Shown: positions 48,090 to 58,541 of the stretch, piece after piece
Layout of the letters: each line of letters starts with the position of its first letter
How positions within the stretch are numbered: the first letter of the stretch is position 1
NCBI GenBank assembly: GCA_003024785.1
Contig: PUQB01000016.1
Coordinates: forward strand, 648,501 to 712,500
Origin: Selaginella tamariscina
Lineage: Eukaryota > Streptophyta > Lycopodiopsida > Selaginellales > Selaginellaceae
DNA length: 64,000 nt
Reading direction: 5' to 3'
The notes under the pieces: model-generated
Databases searched by the model: none
What the model was told of the DNA's origin: nothing
The model's input: the letters and a program-made list of their open reading frames with translations, nothing else
Program-made: the position numbers and the translations under genes

Positions 48090-48420
48090 GTGGACTACAT
48101 AAATGATGTACCAACCATTCCGGTTTGCATGGCGGGTCACGAATCAGCGAGGTGATTATAGATGGAGGGTCGGCAGTCAATGTCATGTCAGCAGAGCTCC
48201 ACAGGGAATTGCGTATGCCAACTCTAGAGCCTATCCCTTTTAGGTAAACATGGCAAATCAAGCCAAGGTGGCACCTAAGGGCAGTAGAAGTCAAGATCCA
48301 AACGGTCAATTTTGGATAAATGTTGTGGTCCTAGACATGCACGTTAGAGGGGGATTCAACCTACTCCTCAGTCGACCCTGGCTCATGGGTGCGAAGGTGT
48401 AGCACGACTGGGAGCACCAA
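48090..48420 (+). pseudogene. aspartic protease of element II
   Basis: VIIDGGSAVNVMSAEL at about 48150-48200 carries the D-G-G-S protease site with the VN-V continuation common in Tat/Athila elements. Then VVVLDMHVRGGFNLLLSRPW (about 48325-48385) and LMGAKV follow the usual post-protease pattern. One shift lies between. After this point no reverse transcriptase motif follows. Confidence 0.7.
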
Positions 48421-49239
48421 TAAATAAGATTTTGAACCAAATGGCGATAAGGTCCGTACCTACAGGCCAAACCCATGCCCCACACAGGAATTCAGGGTAC
48501 TGAATACCAGGAGCCAAGCAGGCACGGAGGATGGAATGAGGGCACAACGGCGACCCTTGCAGGCCACCCCAGGATTGGTCATGCCAGGCAGGAGGCTATA
48601 TCAGAGGCAGTTCAGTGTGAATGAACCAAGGGATCACAGGGGGAGCGACTAAAGCCCGAAACTATCCAGACACAATGGGGCGCAAAAAACTGGTTCACAC
48701 CCACCAGGACAATTTCGGAGGGCCCATTTGGGCACACCCCAGTCGGACGATCCACCAATCAAGCAGAGCCACCCTAAACTTGATATCAATATGGACCGAC
48801 AGCCCTATATCGGCCCTGCCTCAACGGCAAGCACCCACTACCACGGACGATCAGAGATCAACTGAAAGTGGGGGGGGGGGGGAAGAAGCTCCGACATAGA
48901 CCTCCTTGGTAGAGTAGGACGCAAAGTCCCATATGGGGGATGCCGGGGACAATATGAGGAAGAAGCGGCAGGAAGGGATCAACAGGTAAGGCTCTACAGT
49001 TAGAACTAGAACCTTGTTTAGGGAGGGTCTATGTCAGAGCTTCTTCTAGGGCTAACCACCAGGCACCATCAAAACCACAACAATCGATAATGACAAGTAC
49101 CATGATGGGCAGTCGACAGTAGCCGCTCTGGCCACCCAAATGGAGCACAGGTCCAAGAATCCCGGGCAGGGCAATCAACTACGAGGTAACACGACAGGGA
49201 AGACGGAGCAGTCAGAAGAGGATCTCCAAACACACGTGT

Positions 49240-51160
49240 GGCCAGCTCACAAGATCACATGGTTCACAGGTTGGATCGCATGCGTGAGGCACGTACTATG
49301 AAGACAATGATGGTTGAGTGGCGCCATCATTGCATATCTAGGCGCAGGGATAGACGTGCCAGTCGCCTCGGAGGATGTCACAAGGACTGCCATGACACCT
49401 ATACTCGGGAAGGAGGTGTACAGTGCCACACTCTCACGACCATGACCATGGGGTGGACGAAGAGGCATTGGCTAGTGTAATCAAAAGATTTGCGTGTTCA
49501 TCGAGGGCCAGGAACAATCAGTGGAACTGGTGTCGCCAGGCACTCCAGGTTCAAGAAATTAATCGAGCGACTCAACGTCTGGTGAGTCAAGAGACAGCTG
49601 CGGTTGGACGAATTCTTCGCCTTCCGTGGGGAGAAGTGGAGGACCCAGGATTCGCCGAGAAGGCCAGGCAATTCCTCCAGCCAGCAAAACTAGTAGCTAG
49701 TCAAACTGGGAATATAGTTCTGCACGGATGGGAGCATAGTCTTCCTCATTATGTTCAACGAACTAGCGATAGTTTTCCGACTACCAGGGGACAGCCGCCC
49801 TAGAGGAATGCTGCGGGCACGGAGGTTCAACAGCCCGCCACCACAGGAACACAGGGACTACGAGGCATACAAGCAAAGGAGGAAGCAGCTAAGTTCATAA
49901 CGCTAGTGGCCTTCATGCTTACGAGAAGAATAGGGAGTCGGATCACTAGGCGGTTGGTGAACGGTCTTTGCAGGGCTGGGAAAGAGTCGCGGTAAATTGG
50001 GCTGACTGCCTTAAGCAGTACTGGTTCCGGCTCTAACTAGTGGAATTCGTGGAGTCGGACTGGGTACTGAGCAAAGGCTCCCCACGGCCAGCCATATTGC
50101 TATTATGACTACAGGCTCATTCGGCTGGATGACAGTTAGAGCACCACCACCACTCCAAATGAGGGACGAATAACAGAGAAGGGAAGGACAGCACAGCTGT
50201 AGGGAACCCGGGTCAATAGAGGAACAGGCGAAGGATAGCCCCTTCCTTGACTAGGAAATCGCCAGAGTATGGGACGTCGGAACCCATACACGCGATTCCC
50301 CTGGTTGTAGGATCCCCGCTACCACCGGAATCCCTGGCAGAAACACCCGAGCAATCAAACCGGACCTAGCCAGGGAGGAGAGGGAGATAAGTTGAGGACA
50401 AGTTTAAGGTAACTACCAACATTTCCAGGCTGACGAACGATGCACCTCCACGCCTATACCGAGCTCACAGAGGCCTCTCGACCAACTAAAGGAAGCCATG
50501 GCGGTATATGACAACCTCAACCTCCAGCGGTGGCAAAAGAACAGAATGACATAGTAATGGAACTCACAGAACGACAACATGAATCCCGGAGGTTACCCAA
50601 AAAGCTAAGAAACTACTGGGTCAAGGGGCCGACTGTGTATGTTAACACTAAAAAGAACGAAGGATGCCTAGGAACGTTGGAGTGAGAAGAGAGTAGAATT
50701 CTGGAGGCTATACAGTGAGTGCAAAACCCTCCTAGGCTCACTCGATGACAACTAGCACACTTGCAGCCAGGTCATAGCAAGAAAGGAACAACAGATACAT
50801 GAACATAAATCCCAGTTAGAGCGAAGGTGTGGGAGCTCGCGAAGCACAAGCAGAACTGACGGCGGTCAGAGGGGAGTTGCAAAAAAGGCTCAACTCACAA
50901 AGGCCATTACCACACCTACAGCAAGCCAACCGGGACTCCTACTCAGGAAGCCAAAGGTGAGCAATACAGTGCCATCAAGCCTAGGACAACAAGCCCAACT
51001 ACTCACAGCAAAGGAATAGGAGTTACAAGCACTCGCAATGAGCAAGTTCAGGGCTGGAGGCTCAAGTAAAACACGCGCAAGAACAACAGGGGGTGGGTTC
51101 CAGAGGGAGCTACAGAAGGCTACCATGTTACAGGAGGCAACGATCGCAGCCTAAGTAGAA
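49240..51160 (+). pseudogene. extra coding-like region of element II, no RT seen
   Basis: GC-rich plus-strand sequence with several readable pieces in shifting frames. One includes IMFNELAIVFRLPGDSRPRG and ARRFNSPPP around 49750-49840; another, ending near 51120, is a Glu/Gln/Arg-rich probable coiled coil with WRLYSECKTLLGSLDDN (about 50700-50755). I do not recognise the family; the two-part look (globular, then coiled coil) could be a captured host gene or an element-specific second protein. Confidence 0.4.
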
Positions 51161-51268
51161 GCTAGCCACGGTGGAAAACGAAGCCGCTACCTATCGAAAA
51201 CACTTGAGCATAGCCTAGTGGAAGGGACACATGGCCCGAGGATGTGCCAACAAATAAGGCCGGGCATC

Positions 51269-51913
51269 TAGTTGACGGTGGTCTGACATCATCAAATGGC
51301 CAGCCGGCGTGGACGAGCAATGGGACGAAGCGTTGGAGAAGGAAGATACTGCAGATATAAACTGATGGCGACAGATGTCAAGAGGCGGTGTAACCAGGCA
51401 GATCCGATCGTTCGGACCAACTACCCAGGTACGTAAGACAACACGTGTGATGAGAGGCGCATAAATGAGACAGACAGGACTCTGTCACATGGCGGCAAGC
51501 CAATAGGAAGGTGCCACATGTACCTAGGTCTAGTGCTAGGTAACCCACTATATAAGCAGGAAGGCTGGTATGGGTCAGGGTCTTTTTTTGACAGTCAAGT
51601 CTGCGTCTTGTATCTTGCTCCTCTCAGACAGGCATTATAAATATCCATATCCTTTTATTCACCTTACAAACAGGGATTCCCCGCTTGTCCCACTCCTAGG
51701 CCGGCAACGCTCTCTACCAAACCACCATAGTAGAACTCCCCTACCCTGTACACGGACCCTCATGGCGTTCGGGTAGAGGCCATCCAACACTCCATACTTC
51801 TAAGGTAAGGCCGGCTTGCCGGTTTGGACCCTTGGAGTTGATCCACAGCGTCCTGGTGACCACTGAGGCTTCCTGAGAAGCACACATCTGGCCTACGGAG
51901 TCCCTGACGACCA
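51269..51913 (+). repeat. 3' LTR of element II
   Basis: 645 bp, TAGTTGACGGTGG to GACGACCA, with CTATATAAGCAGG at 51549-51561. The first dinucleotide is TA instead of TG. The preceding GGCCGGGCATC is a weak purine-tract candidate. Confidence 0.85.
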
Positions 51914-51918
51914 CTTGG

Positions 51919-52850
51919 CTCTGTCACAGGGGTATGTGTGAGACACATCTCCTTTGTGGGGTTAGGGCATGAGTCTATCTAGATCTACTAGGACAGGATC
52001 CTAAAGCTACTCGGGTTATCCTCTAGGTTTAGGGATGGTCATTCTAGGGGATAGGCTTAGGACTCTAAATCTTTTGCCTAATTGGGCCTCTGAGTCAGAC
52101 TCTTAGGTTATCTTGGAAGACTTATCATTGCTCACAGAGGGTGATGACGTAGAATGGCACTTGCAGCCACGTGTTGGCCCTTCGGGTTAAAAACTCTGAC
52201 AATTTGTATCGGAGCCTATTCTCTGCAGTTAGTAGGGCTCCTAAGGTGTAGTATGTTTAGGTTTAGTTAGTTCTAAATTCTTAAAGTACTTTATCACTTT
52301 CGGCTAACGTTTGAATTCTGCGCCAAAAGAGTGGATCCTGAGATCTATAACTCTTCAAAGAACATCCGCTTGGTAAGTGGGTGTGGGTTATGGACTCGAA
52401 TGTCAAAGGTAACACTTGGAAGTTCAACTTCCAAGTTGTATGCCAGGTTACTTTACCTATAGATGTTCATGTTACTTTATCATATATATCTACATGACAT
52501 GACATGTTAGTTTGTTCTGACTTACAAACTAAGTCTTGTGAGGTGGTCTTGTGATATCCTAAGTCTACACATTATTGAAATTTTCTTTTTCTTTAAAGGT
52601 GTTTTAAATTTGGGATAACACATGATTTGGAAACAGATAGTGTCCATTGAGTTTTGGGTTAGGCAAGATTCAATATCAAGTTTGGCAATAGTGTTCAAAT
52701 GGGGAAAGGCTTATGTTAAATGTGTCTTTAACTTCGGGAGAAGGGGCATATTTCAAACATAAGAGGGAACACTACATTTTGACATAAAGTGTAAAATAAG
52801 ATCTCATTATAGTGCATGTTTCTGAGAGTGTAACTCTAGAAGGACTATGG
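51919..52850 (+). mobile_element. LTR family I, copy E: LTR end, PBS and interior
   Basis: Resumes the LTR of 35794-37153 after element II and ends CTCTGACA at 52201, followed by TTTGTATCGGAGCC, the tRNA-Met site with one more change. The next 640 bp match the interior of element F (about 41345-41960). The element stops abruptly at 52850 at an inverted element-II LTR; its remaining interior and 3' LTR are missing. Confidence 0.8.
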
Positions 52851-53504
52851 TGGTCGTTGGGGACTCCGCATGCCAGATGTGGTGCTTCTCAGGAAGTTGC
52901 AGTGGTCGCTAGACACTGTTGAGAGCGTCCAACCCCGGGGGTTCGGCCGGCAATCGGGCCTTACCTCAAGAGTGATGGAAGTATTGGTTGGCCTCTACCC
53001 GGACGCCGCGAGGGTCCGTGTACAGGTAAGGGGAGTCCTACTGAGATGACGGCGGGCAGAAGGATTGCAGGGCCCAGGAGTCGGGCAAGCGGGAACGCCC
53101 GCTTGTGAGTTGAATAAAGGAAAATGGATGTATATTACCTGTCTGAGTACAACTATTTCCGATAGTGGAGCAAGATCTAAGACACAGACTTGACTCTTCA
53201 AAAGCTTATATAGTGGGTACCTACCGCTAGACCCTAGCTAGGTGGCGCTCTCCCATTGGTCTGCCGCATGGTGACAAAGTCCTGCCTGTCACATTTATGC
53301 ACCTCCCACGCGTGCTATCCTTCGTACCCTGGGTAGTTGGTTCGGACGATCGGATCTTCGTCTGGTTATGCCACCGCCTGACACCGGTCTCCATCAGTCT
53401 GTACTTGAAGTACCTCCCTTATCCGGCGCTTTGTCTCATCGCTTGTCGCGCCGGTTGACATCCCGCTGGCTGGCCGGTGTGACGGTGTCGGGCACCGTCA
53501 ACCA
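52851..53504 (-). mobile_element. element II LTR, inverted, no target duplication
   Basis: Reverse complement of the element-II LTR, from TGGTCGTTGGGGACTCC to GGCACCGTCAACCA. The flanks are TATGG on the left and CACAC on the right, so there is no target duplication. The left neighbour is family-I interior and the right neighbour is a minus-strand gypsy reverse transcriptase. Confidence 0.85.
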
Positions 53505-54842
53505 CACACGTGGCATGAGCATCCTGTCCTTCACTGTTTGCTTGTTGAGAGCTCTATAGTCTATGCACATCTCATGGTGCCATCTTTCTTCCTGACAAGC
53601 AATACTAATGCACCAAATGAAGACTTGCTCGGTTGTATGAAGCCATATTCCAATAGCTCCATCACTTGTTTCTTCACCTTTGTTCCTTAGCATGGCTCAG
53701 TTAGAATGGCATATAATAAATGGCTTTCGTACCCTATTCCAACACAATCTCATGCTCCACACCTGTTACAGGTGTAAGCCATGAGGTAGTTTAGGAGGGA
53801 AGACGTCAACAAACTCCTAAGGACAACTCAACAATAGCTTCGCTCAAGGTGACAGTGGAAGAACTTGTTTGGGACTCAAGTTTTGTTCCAAACCAAATGT
53901 CCTTCACTTCATCGTATTCAAGCTTTGCGTTGGTGCTCCACTAGATCTTAGTATTCACACGCTCCAACCAACTCATCCCAAGGATGAGGTTCACATGCGC
54001 TAGCTCCACAAGAAAGTCTCTACTAACTAGGTTTTGCAAACCTCTAGTTGTAACTCTTCCACACAAGCACTTTAGCTATATATGACAACTAATTCCTTAA
54101 TCTCGTATTGAGGCACAGTCTTCGCTTAGCTCCACCAGCTAGGTTTTGCCACCTCCAATTATAACTCCTCCACATAAGCATTGTAGCTTTGTGTGATAAC
54201 TGAGCCCTCAATTTCGTATTAAGGTAATCTTCATGGGCAAACTACACTCACAAAGTTATCGCTACTCCCACTATCCAAGAGGATTCGCATTGGACGTTTA
54301 TCAAGTGGGCAAACTACACTCACAAAGTTATTGCTACTCCCACTATCCAAGAAGATTCGCACTGGACGTTCACCAAGTCATCCCTCCACCACAATAGCAT
54401 GTGTGTGTGGCTCATCCTGTGCTATGCAGTTTACTTGCGACAGAACTTACCTTGTAACTTAAAACTATCTCCTTTGTGTTCTTCTCCACACTCCATCTCC
54501 TGAAGCTTCTTAAGCATCTTGTCATGCCCTACTCATTAAACAATTTGCCTTTCAGTTCAACATCTCCACATAGGTGGTATTATCCTCTCCTTCCCATCGA
54601 CAAACATTGCTCCGATACCAAATTGTTAGGCACCACTACATACAAACTGCAAAACCACCCGACCTCCCTGAGCTGTCTCTAGTCCTCACATGTTACTCTT
54701 CAAAAAGGCTTCCAATATTGATATGCCTTCCTTAATTCTTTTTATACCTTACCTTTTTAGATTCTTTTATATGAATTTTGGACTTAATGTATTGATATTT
54801 TGGACTTATATTGTTGAGTTGTCTGAACTTTATACAACAACA
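53505..54842 (-). mobile_element. Ty3/gypsy relic III (LTR, protease, RT start)
   Basis: On the minus strand, right to left: a short LTR-like segment (about 54624-54842) ending CCTAACA, then TTTGGTATCGGAGC (54609-54622), protease with LLDSGSSDNFVSV (about 54240-54290), NLILGMSWLERV (about 53955-53995) and a reverse transcriptase start with CIDYRALNKQTVKDRMLMP (about 53540-53600). Gag is missing. The RT is cut at 53505 by the element-II LTR. The protease-site segment of about 67 bp is present twice in tandem (54234-54300 and 54301-54367), and a neighbouring segment of about 110 bp is also doubled (54000-54115 and 54126-54230). Confidence 0.75.
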
Positions 54843-54849
54843 TTGATAA

Positions 54850-55230
54850 AGCTAGCAGCAAAGATGAAAGAACCTAGCCGGAGGTGATGGTTAACAAAGA
54901 TGCTCTGGAAGAGTGACAAAGAGGATGTGGAAACTAGAGAGTGCAAAAAGCGTAAGAGGAGTTTGGAGAGCGCAAGAGGAGTTTGGAGCTTGACAAGAAA
55001 TCGTCAACCTCCAAATCTAGCAAAGAGCGTTGCATAACCACATGGATAACACCATCGATGACTCACGCGGAACTTTGATGAATCAGATTCTTCCCGCTTT
55101 AGAAGTAAAGACCAAGGTAATGAACCTTGTTCCGTCTAACGAAACAGCCCTTGGCACTACGAGGTTTCAACATTTGGAAGGATATAACGAATTATATAAT
55201 ATTCTTCAAAAAGGTATAAACTAGAATATT
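54850..55230 (+). pseudogene. inverted copy of the 21790-22190 fragment
   Basis: The plus strand reads like the minus strand of 21790-22190: GGTTAACAAAGATGCTCTGG, then GAGGATGTGGAAA, GTAAGAGGAGTTTGGA and TCTAGCAAAGAGCGT. At 55075-55125 it encodes GTLMNQILPALEVKTKVMNL. Family unknown. It directly faces the 3' end of the Crinkler-like gene, opposite to the arrangement at copy 1. Confidence 0.6.
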
Positions 55231-55281
55231 CCCTATAGGATATACATAGAGTCGCAATATAAGTCCAAAAATAACAATATA

Positions 55282-57398
55282 TTAAAGCCGCTTTTTCTCA
55301 CCTTCTCGACTTCTTTTTCCAGCTTGCAGTGCGTGCTGATTTTCAGCTTGCTGTGCGTGTTGAGAACAGTAATAATGCCCAACCATTATTTTTAACCGAC
55401 TGCATCGTACGTTACCTTTTGTAATGCCCCGACATTGCTGGATTTCACCTGGATCCATCAAATTAATTTTGTCGATGAAGTGGAGAGAGGGATGAACTTC
55501 ACCAAATTCCAACACCGTAACTCCCTGCATTTCATTTAATCCAGCTTCAGCTTTCATAACGTCGCTAAGCACATAAGTAAAAGTAACTCTCGGTGGAACT
55601 TGCGGACGACGCCAATCTTGGCTCCCAGTGCTAAACCAGTATCCATGGCTGTCTTTTTCGGCCTTCCTCTCCCAAGGAGCAACAGTGATCTGGACGCCTT
55701 GAACTTGCAATGCGTTATCCGCTCTCTTCACCAACACTGCATCAACGGCTTTCGCATTATACTCTGGAAGAAAAAGGATCCCTGCGTCCAATTCCTCATC
55801 CGAACATTTAGAGATTGTGGCAGCTACATCTGACGACTTGTATCGTTTAACATGTGCAAACTGCATACCGTTGAAAGATCGCTGAATCTGGATGCAGTCA
55901 ATAGTGATGCCCTCAACAAACCAGCCCATTCTAGCAGGATTTTCCCTTCTTGAATCCAACAAAATGCCTGCGGACCATATACTTACTCGCTGCATGAGCT
56001 CCTGTGCAACCACCTGATCTCTCTTCCTTGAGAGGTGCAACCTTACCTCCTTTTCTAGATAGCCACACAAGAACCACACCTTGGAATCATCTCCACCCTC
56101 GTAAGTCGCATATAAAACCTCCCTGTTCAGATCAATAGTGTAGAGAGGTATCCGATCACCTCCTAGAACCCGCTCCATGACGTCTGTCGCATCATTCCCC
56201 AGTCCTCCCAGAAAATCGCGAAGGCAGCCCTCAAGGTCAACTCGCACTCGTGAACCCCATAAGTCACAAATATATCCAGCAGCCGCGGTACAAGGCCTGT
56301 GTAAAAAACCAGGTCTCGATACACACATGAATGTGCTCCCACGGCCTCTACAAGCACAATTGAGATTAAAAGCCAGCACGAAATGCAAGCTGGAACTACT
56401 TACCCAGCCAAGTCGATAACTCTTCGTTGGTGAAAGGTTCATCACCAAATTCCAAATCCAAGTGCCTAGCTGCACTTCTTCTTAAAGGCCCGACGTTGGA
56501 GTCCACATACTCCGAACCGAAGCACACCACACTGCCGTGTGGGGTTTAACCGCTATGGTTAGTTGGCATCTTGCAACCTCTCTTTGGGCTTGGCTCGAGG
56601 CAGCCTTGTGCTTTTCAACATCCAGTTGGTTAGATTCATCAATCAAGAAGACTGTCTTTTCCCTCCTCATCTCCCGGCTGCACCACCTTGCAAGCTCCTC
56701 AAGCGACTCGGAAGATGCCGCTACCTGGACCTGTTTCGTGATATCCTCAGCATTTGCAAGTAAAAGGGCGTCAAGGAGTGAGTCCACGGGATCCGACGTG
56801 AGGTTTGAGCAAAGAATGTAAACCACCTTCACTTTTCTTTCAACGTGCAAAAACCCAGCCATTGCAGCGAGCACATACGACTTTCCTCTGCCCGGAGCGC
56901 CCTGAAACTGGATAGCTGAGAACGAATCCTTCTGTCGAATGGATTGAAGCAGCTTTTTGAAACTCCTTCGACCAACGTACTTGAATGAGGCGGTGGAGAA
57001 AACGGGCTTGGATCCAGGGTGGCCAAGACCAAGTCGTGCCCACGCTGAGGGTCTGCAAGGTCGTCCTCTGTCAACTTCTGGAATGCCCTTGTGAGTTTTA
57101 AGTGAAGGTCCCAAGAACTCAGGATCTGCTCGAGACGGGAGGCTACTAGATAGACTGCACAAAGATATCAGCCCCAATGTGGGTAGGTGTGAACAATCTA
57201 ATTACCTTGTCGACCAATTTTTGGATCTCCTTCGCCGAGCAGAAGAAACGATTTCAAAGAATTGAATCCCCTTGCCTGGAGGAGAGATTCATCCGAGCTC
57301 CTCAAAATAGAGGAAGGAAACAACGTGGCGAACAGTACCCTTGGTCCATATTGCTCATCTGGATTACTGAGAATGTCCCTCGCGCTTACGGAGGCCAT
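55282..57398 (-). CDS. Crinkler/RHS-like P-loop NTPase with REase-like domain, copy 2
   Basis: Exon 1 57206-57398 (ATG 57398, MASVSARDIL), intron 57155-57205 (GTAATTAG to TTTGTGCAG), exon 2 56404-57154, intron 56348-56403 (GTAAGT to CTTGTAG), exon 3 55282-56347. It encodes roughly 640 residues: FKYVGRRSF, P-loop GAPGRGKSY, VVYILCSNL, Walker-B-like FLIDESNQLD, a middle region, a PEYNAKAVDAVLVKR to VQGVQITV segment like the REase-like domain of Crinkler-RHS proteins, and a tail QCRGITKGNVRCSR with YYCSQH. The NTPase layout fits Crinkler/RHS (CR) proteins of fungi, oomycetes and some plants. Three shifts (near 57000, 56490 and 56225) break it; copy 1 reads through there. Function in this plant is unknown. 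Confidence 0.55.
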
Positions 57399-57510
57399 GC
57401 CCTGCCTGCCCTAAAACAATTAGGGCAATCAGGCGAATATTCTGGCATTTTGATAGCCTACAGACGATTGTTCTGCTGCAATCTGCTAATCCGTCTTCCC
57501 AATAATCTCC

Positions 57511-57765
57511 AAGGCCGGGAATCTGGATCAGGCACAAGCCCTCTTCGATCAGATGCCGGAATCTAGCGCACCAGCATGATCGCGGCGTACGGGCAGAGGT
57601 GCTGCATCGAGGATGCCAAGAGAGACCCATTGTAGCTTGGAATGCCATGTTCGCTGCATATGCCCAGAGTGGGGATTTTGTGCGTCACATGGACCTACCA
57701 GGTCTGTCTATGTTTTATGATATGCCGGAGAGGAATCCAGTTTCCTGGAACACCACGGGGAAGGA
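57511..57765 (+). pseudogene. PPR protein fragment
   Basis: The plus strand in shifting frames reads AGNLDQAQALFDQMPES, a MIAAYGQR-like piece, VAWNAMFAAYAQSGDF and MFYDMPERNPVSWN. These are typical pentatricopeptide repeats of the PLS type (organelle RNA binding). Only about three repeats are present, with shifts, so this is a dead fragment. Copy 1 keeps only a few dozen bases of it around 24350-24395. It lies between the Crinkler-like and Dabb genes. Confidence 0.7.
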
Positions 57766-57853
57766 TGCCAGAATCGTCAGAAATGAATCAAACAAACCAA
57801 CAAACCAGTGTCCACTTAAAACTTGAGTAAGTTAAAGAGTCAGTGTAAGGAAA

Positions 57854-58293
57854 TTAGTTTATGTTTATTAAATTAAACACTGCAGTTTTGGGGTGGAAAT
57901 CCAGGACAATCACCTTCTCAAGAGCAGCAATTAACTGATTTGCATATGCAGTGTGAACCGGTGTAGTAAGATATGCATCTCGTCCTTCCTGAGATTCAAA
58001 AGTTGAACAGAAGAAATGGGTAAAATCTTGGTGCAGATTCTCCACACTCACATCAATTCCCCTATAAATTAAATTTAAAAAATTGGATCTATATATACAA
58101 TTATGTATGTAAAGAAGATATACGATTATTATATTAAGTGTATAGATCTTACCATTCGAAGCCTTTCATGGCTTCAATTGAAGATGGAAGAGCTTCATAA
58201 CCTGCTATCAAGGATGCAATCTCTTCCTTACAAATCTCCGGCTTAAATTGCCAGCAAGACATGCTTTAGAACATTCTTCTTACCTTCTGCCAT
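57854..58293 (-). CDS. Dabb (stress-responsive A/B barrel)-like protein, copy 2
   Basis: Exon 1 58153-58293 (ATG 58293), intron 58062-58152 (GTAAGATC to TTTATAG), exon 2 57854-58061. It begins MAEGKKNVLKHVLLA and ends in exon 2 with SVENLHQDFTHFF, EGRDAYLTTPVHTAYANQL and KVIVLDF. The K-H-V start, F-T-H strand, P-x-H and KVIVLD match Dabb-domain proteins such as plant HS1, small dimeric A/B barrel proteins linked to stress or antimicrobial activity. Two A are missing in an A run in exon 1 (near 58247), where copy 1 is in frame. With them the splice phase is right (TG|G). About 115 residues, as usual for one Dabb domain. Confidence 0.65.
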
Positions 58294-58541
58294 ATGGAAA
58301 ACCCCAATCTGCATGGGGTATATGCTATAGATCATGTTTAGAATATACCATTCAACAAATGAAACCATTAAATAAACTGTAAAACAGACTTAAACACCAA
58401 GGTTAACGAAAAACAATTAAATAAACTATGTTTAAGATTTTTCTTTTGTAAAACATTATCTAAATGTTACAAGATGGACATAAACAAAAAAGAAAATAAA
58501 AACTAAATAGCTAAATACACTCCAGTTAAACTTGAAAACTG

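Larger units (their letters stand above)
37154..51913 (+). mobile_element. Ty3/gypsy element II, interrupted by element F
   Basis: LTRs at 37154-37831 and 51269-51913, flanked by CTTGG (37149-37153 and 51914-51918), a perfect target duplication in family-I LTR copy E. The inside has a gag region split by a complete family-I element (39580-46792), a CCHC-like motif, an aspartic protease near 48150 and a further long GC-rich region to 51160. I could not find reverse transcriptase, RNase H or integrase motifs. It resembles non-autonomous gag-bearing gypsy elements of the Tat/Athila side. All frames are broken. Confidence 0.8.
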
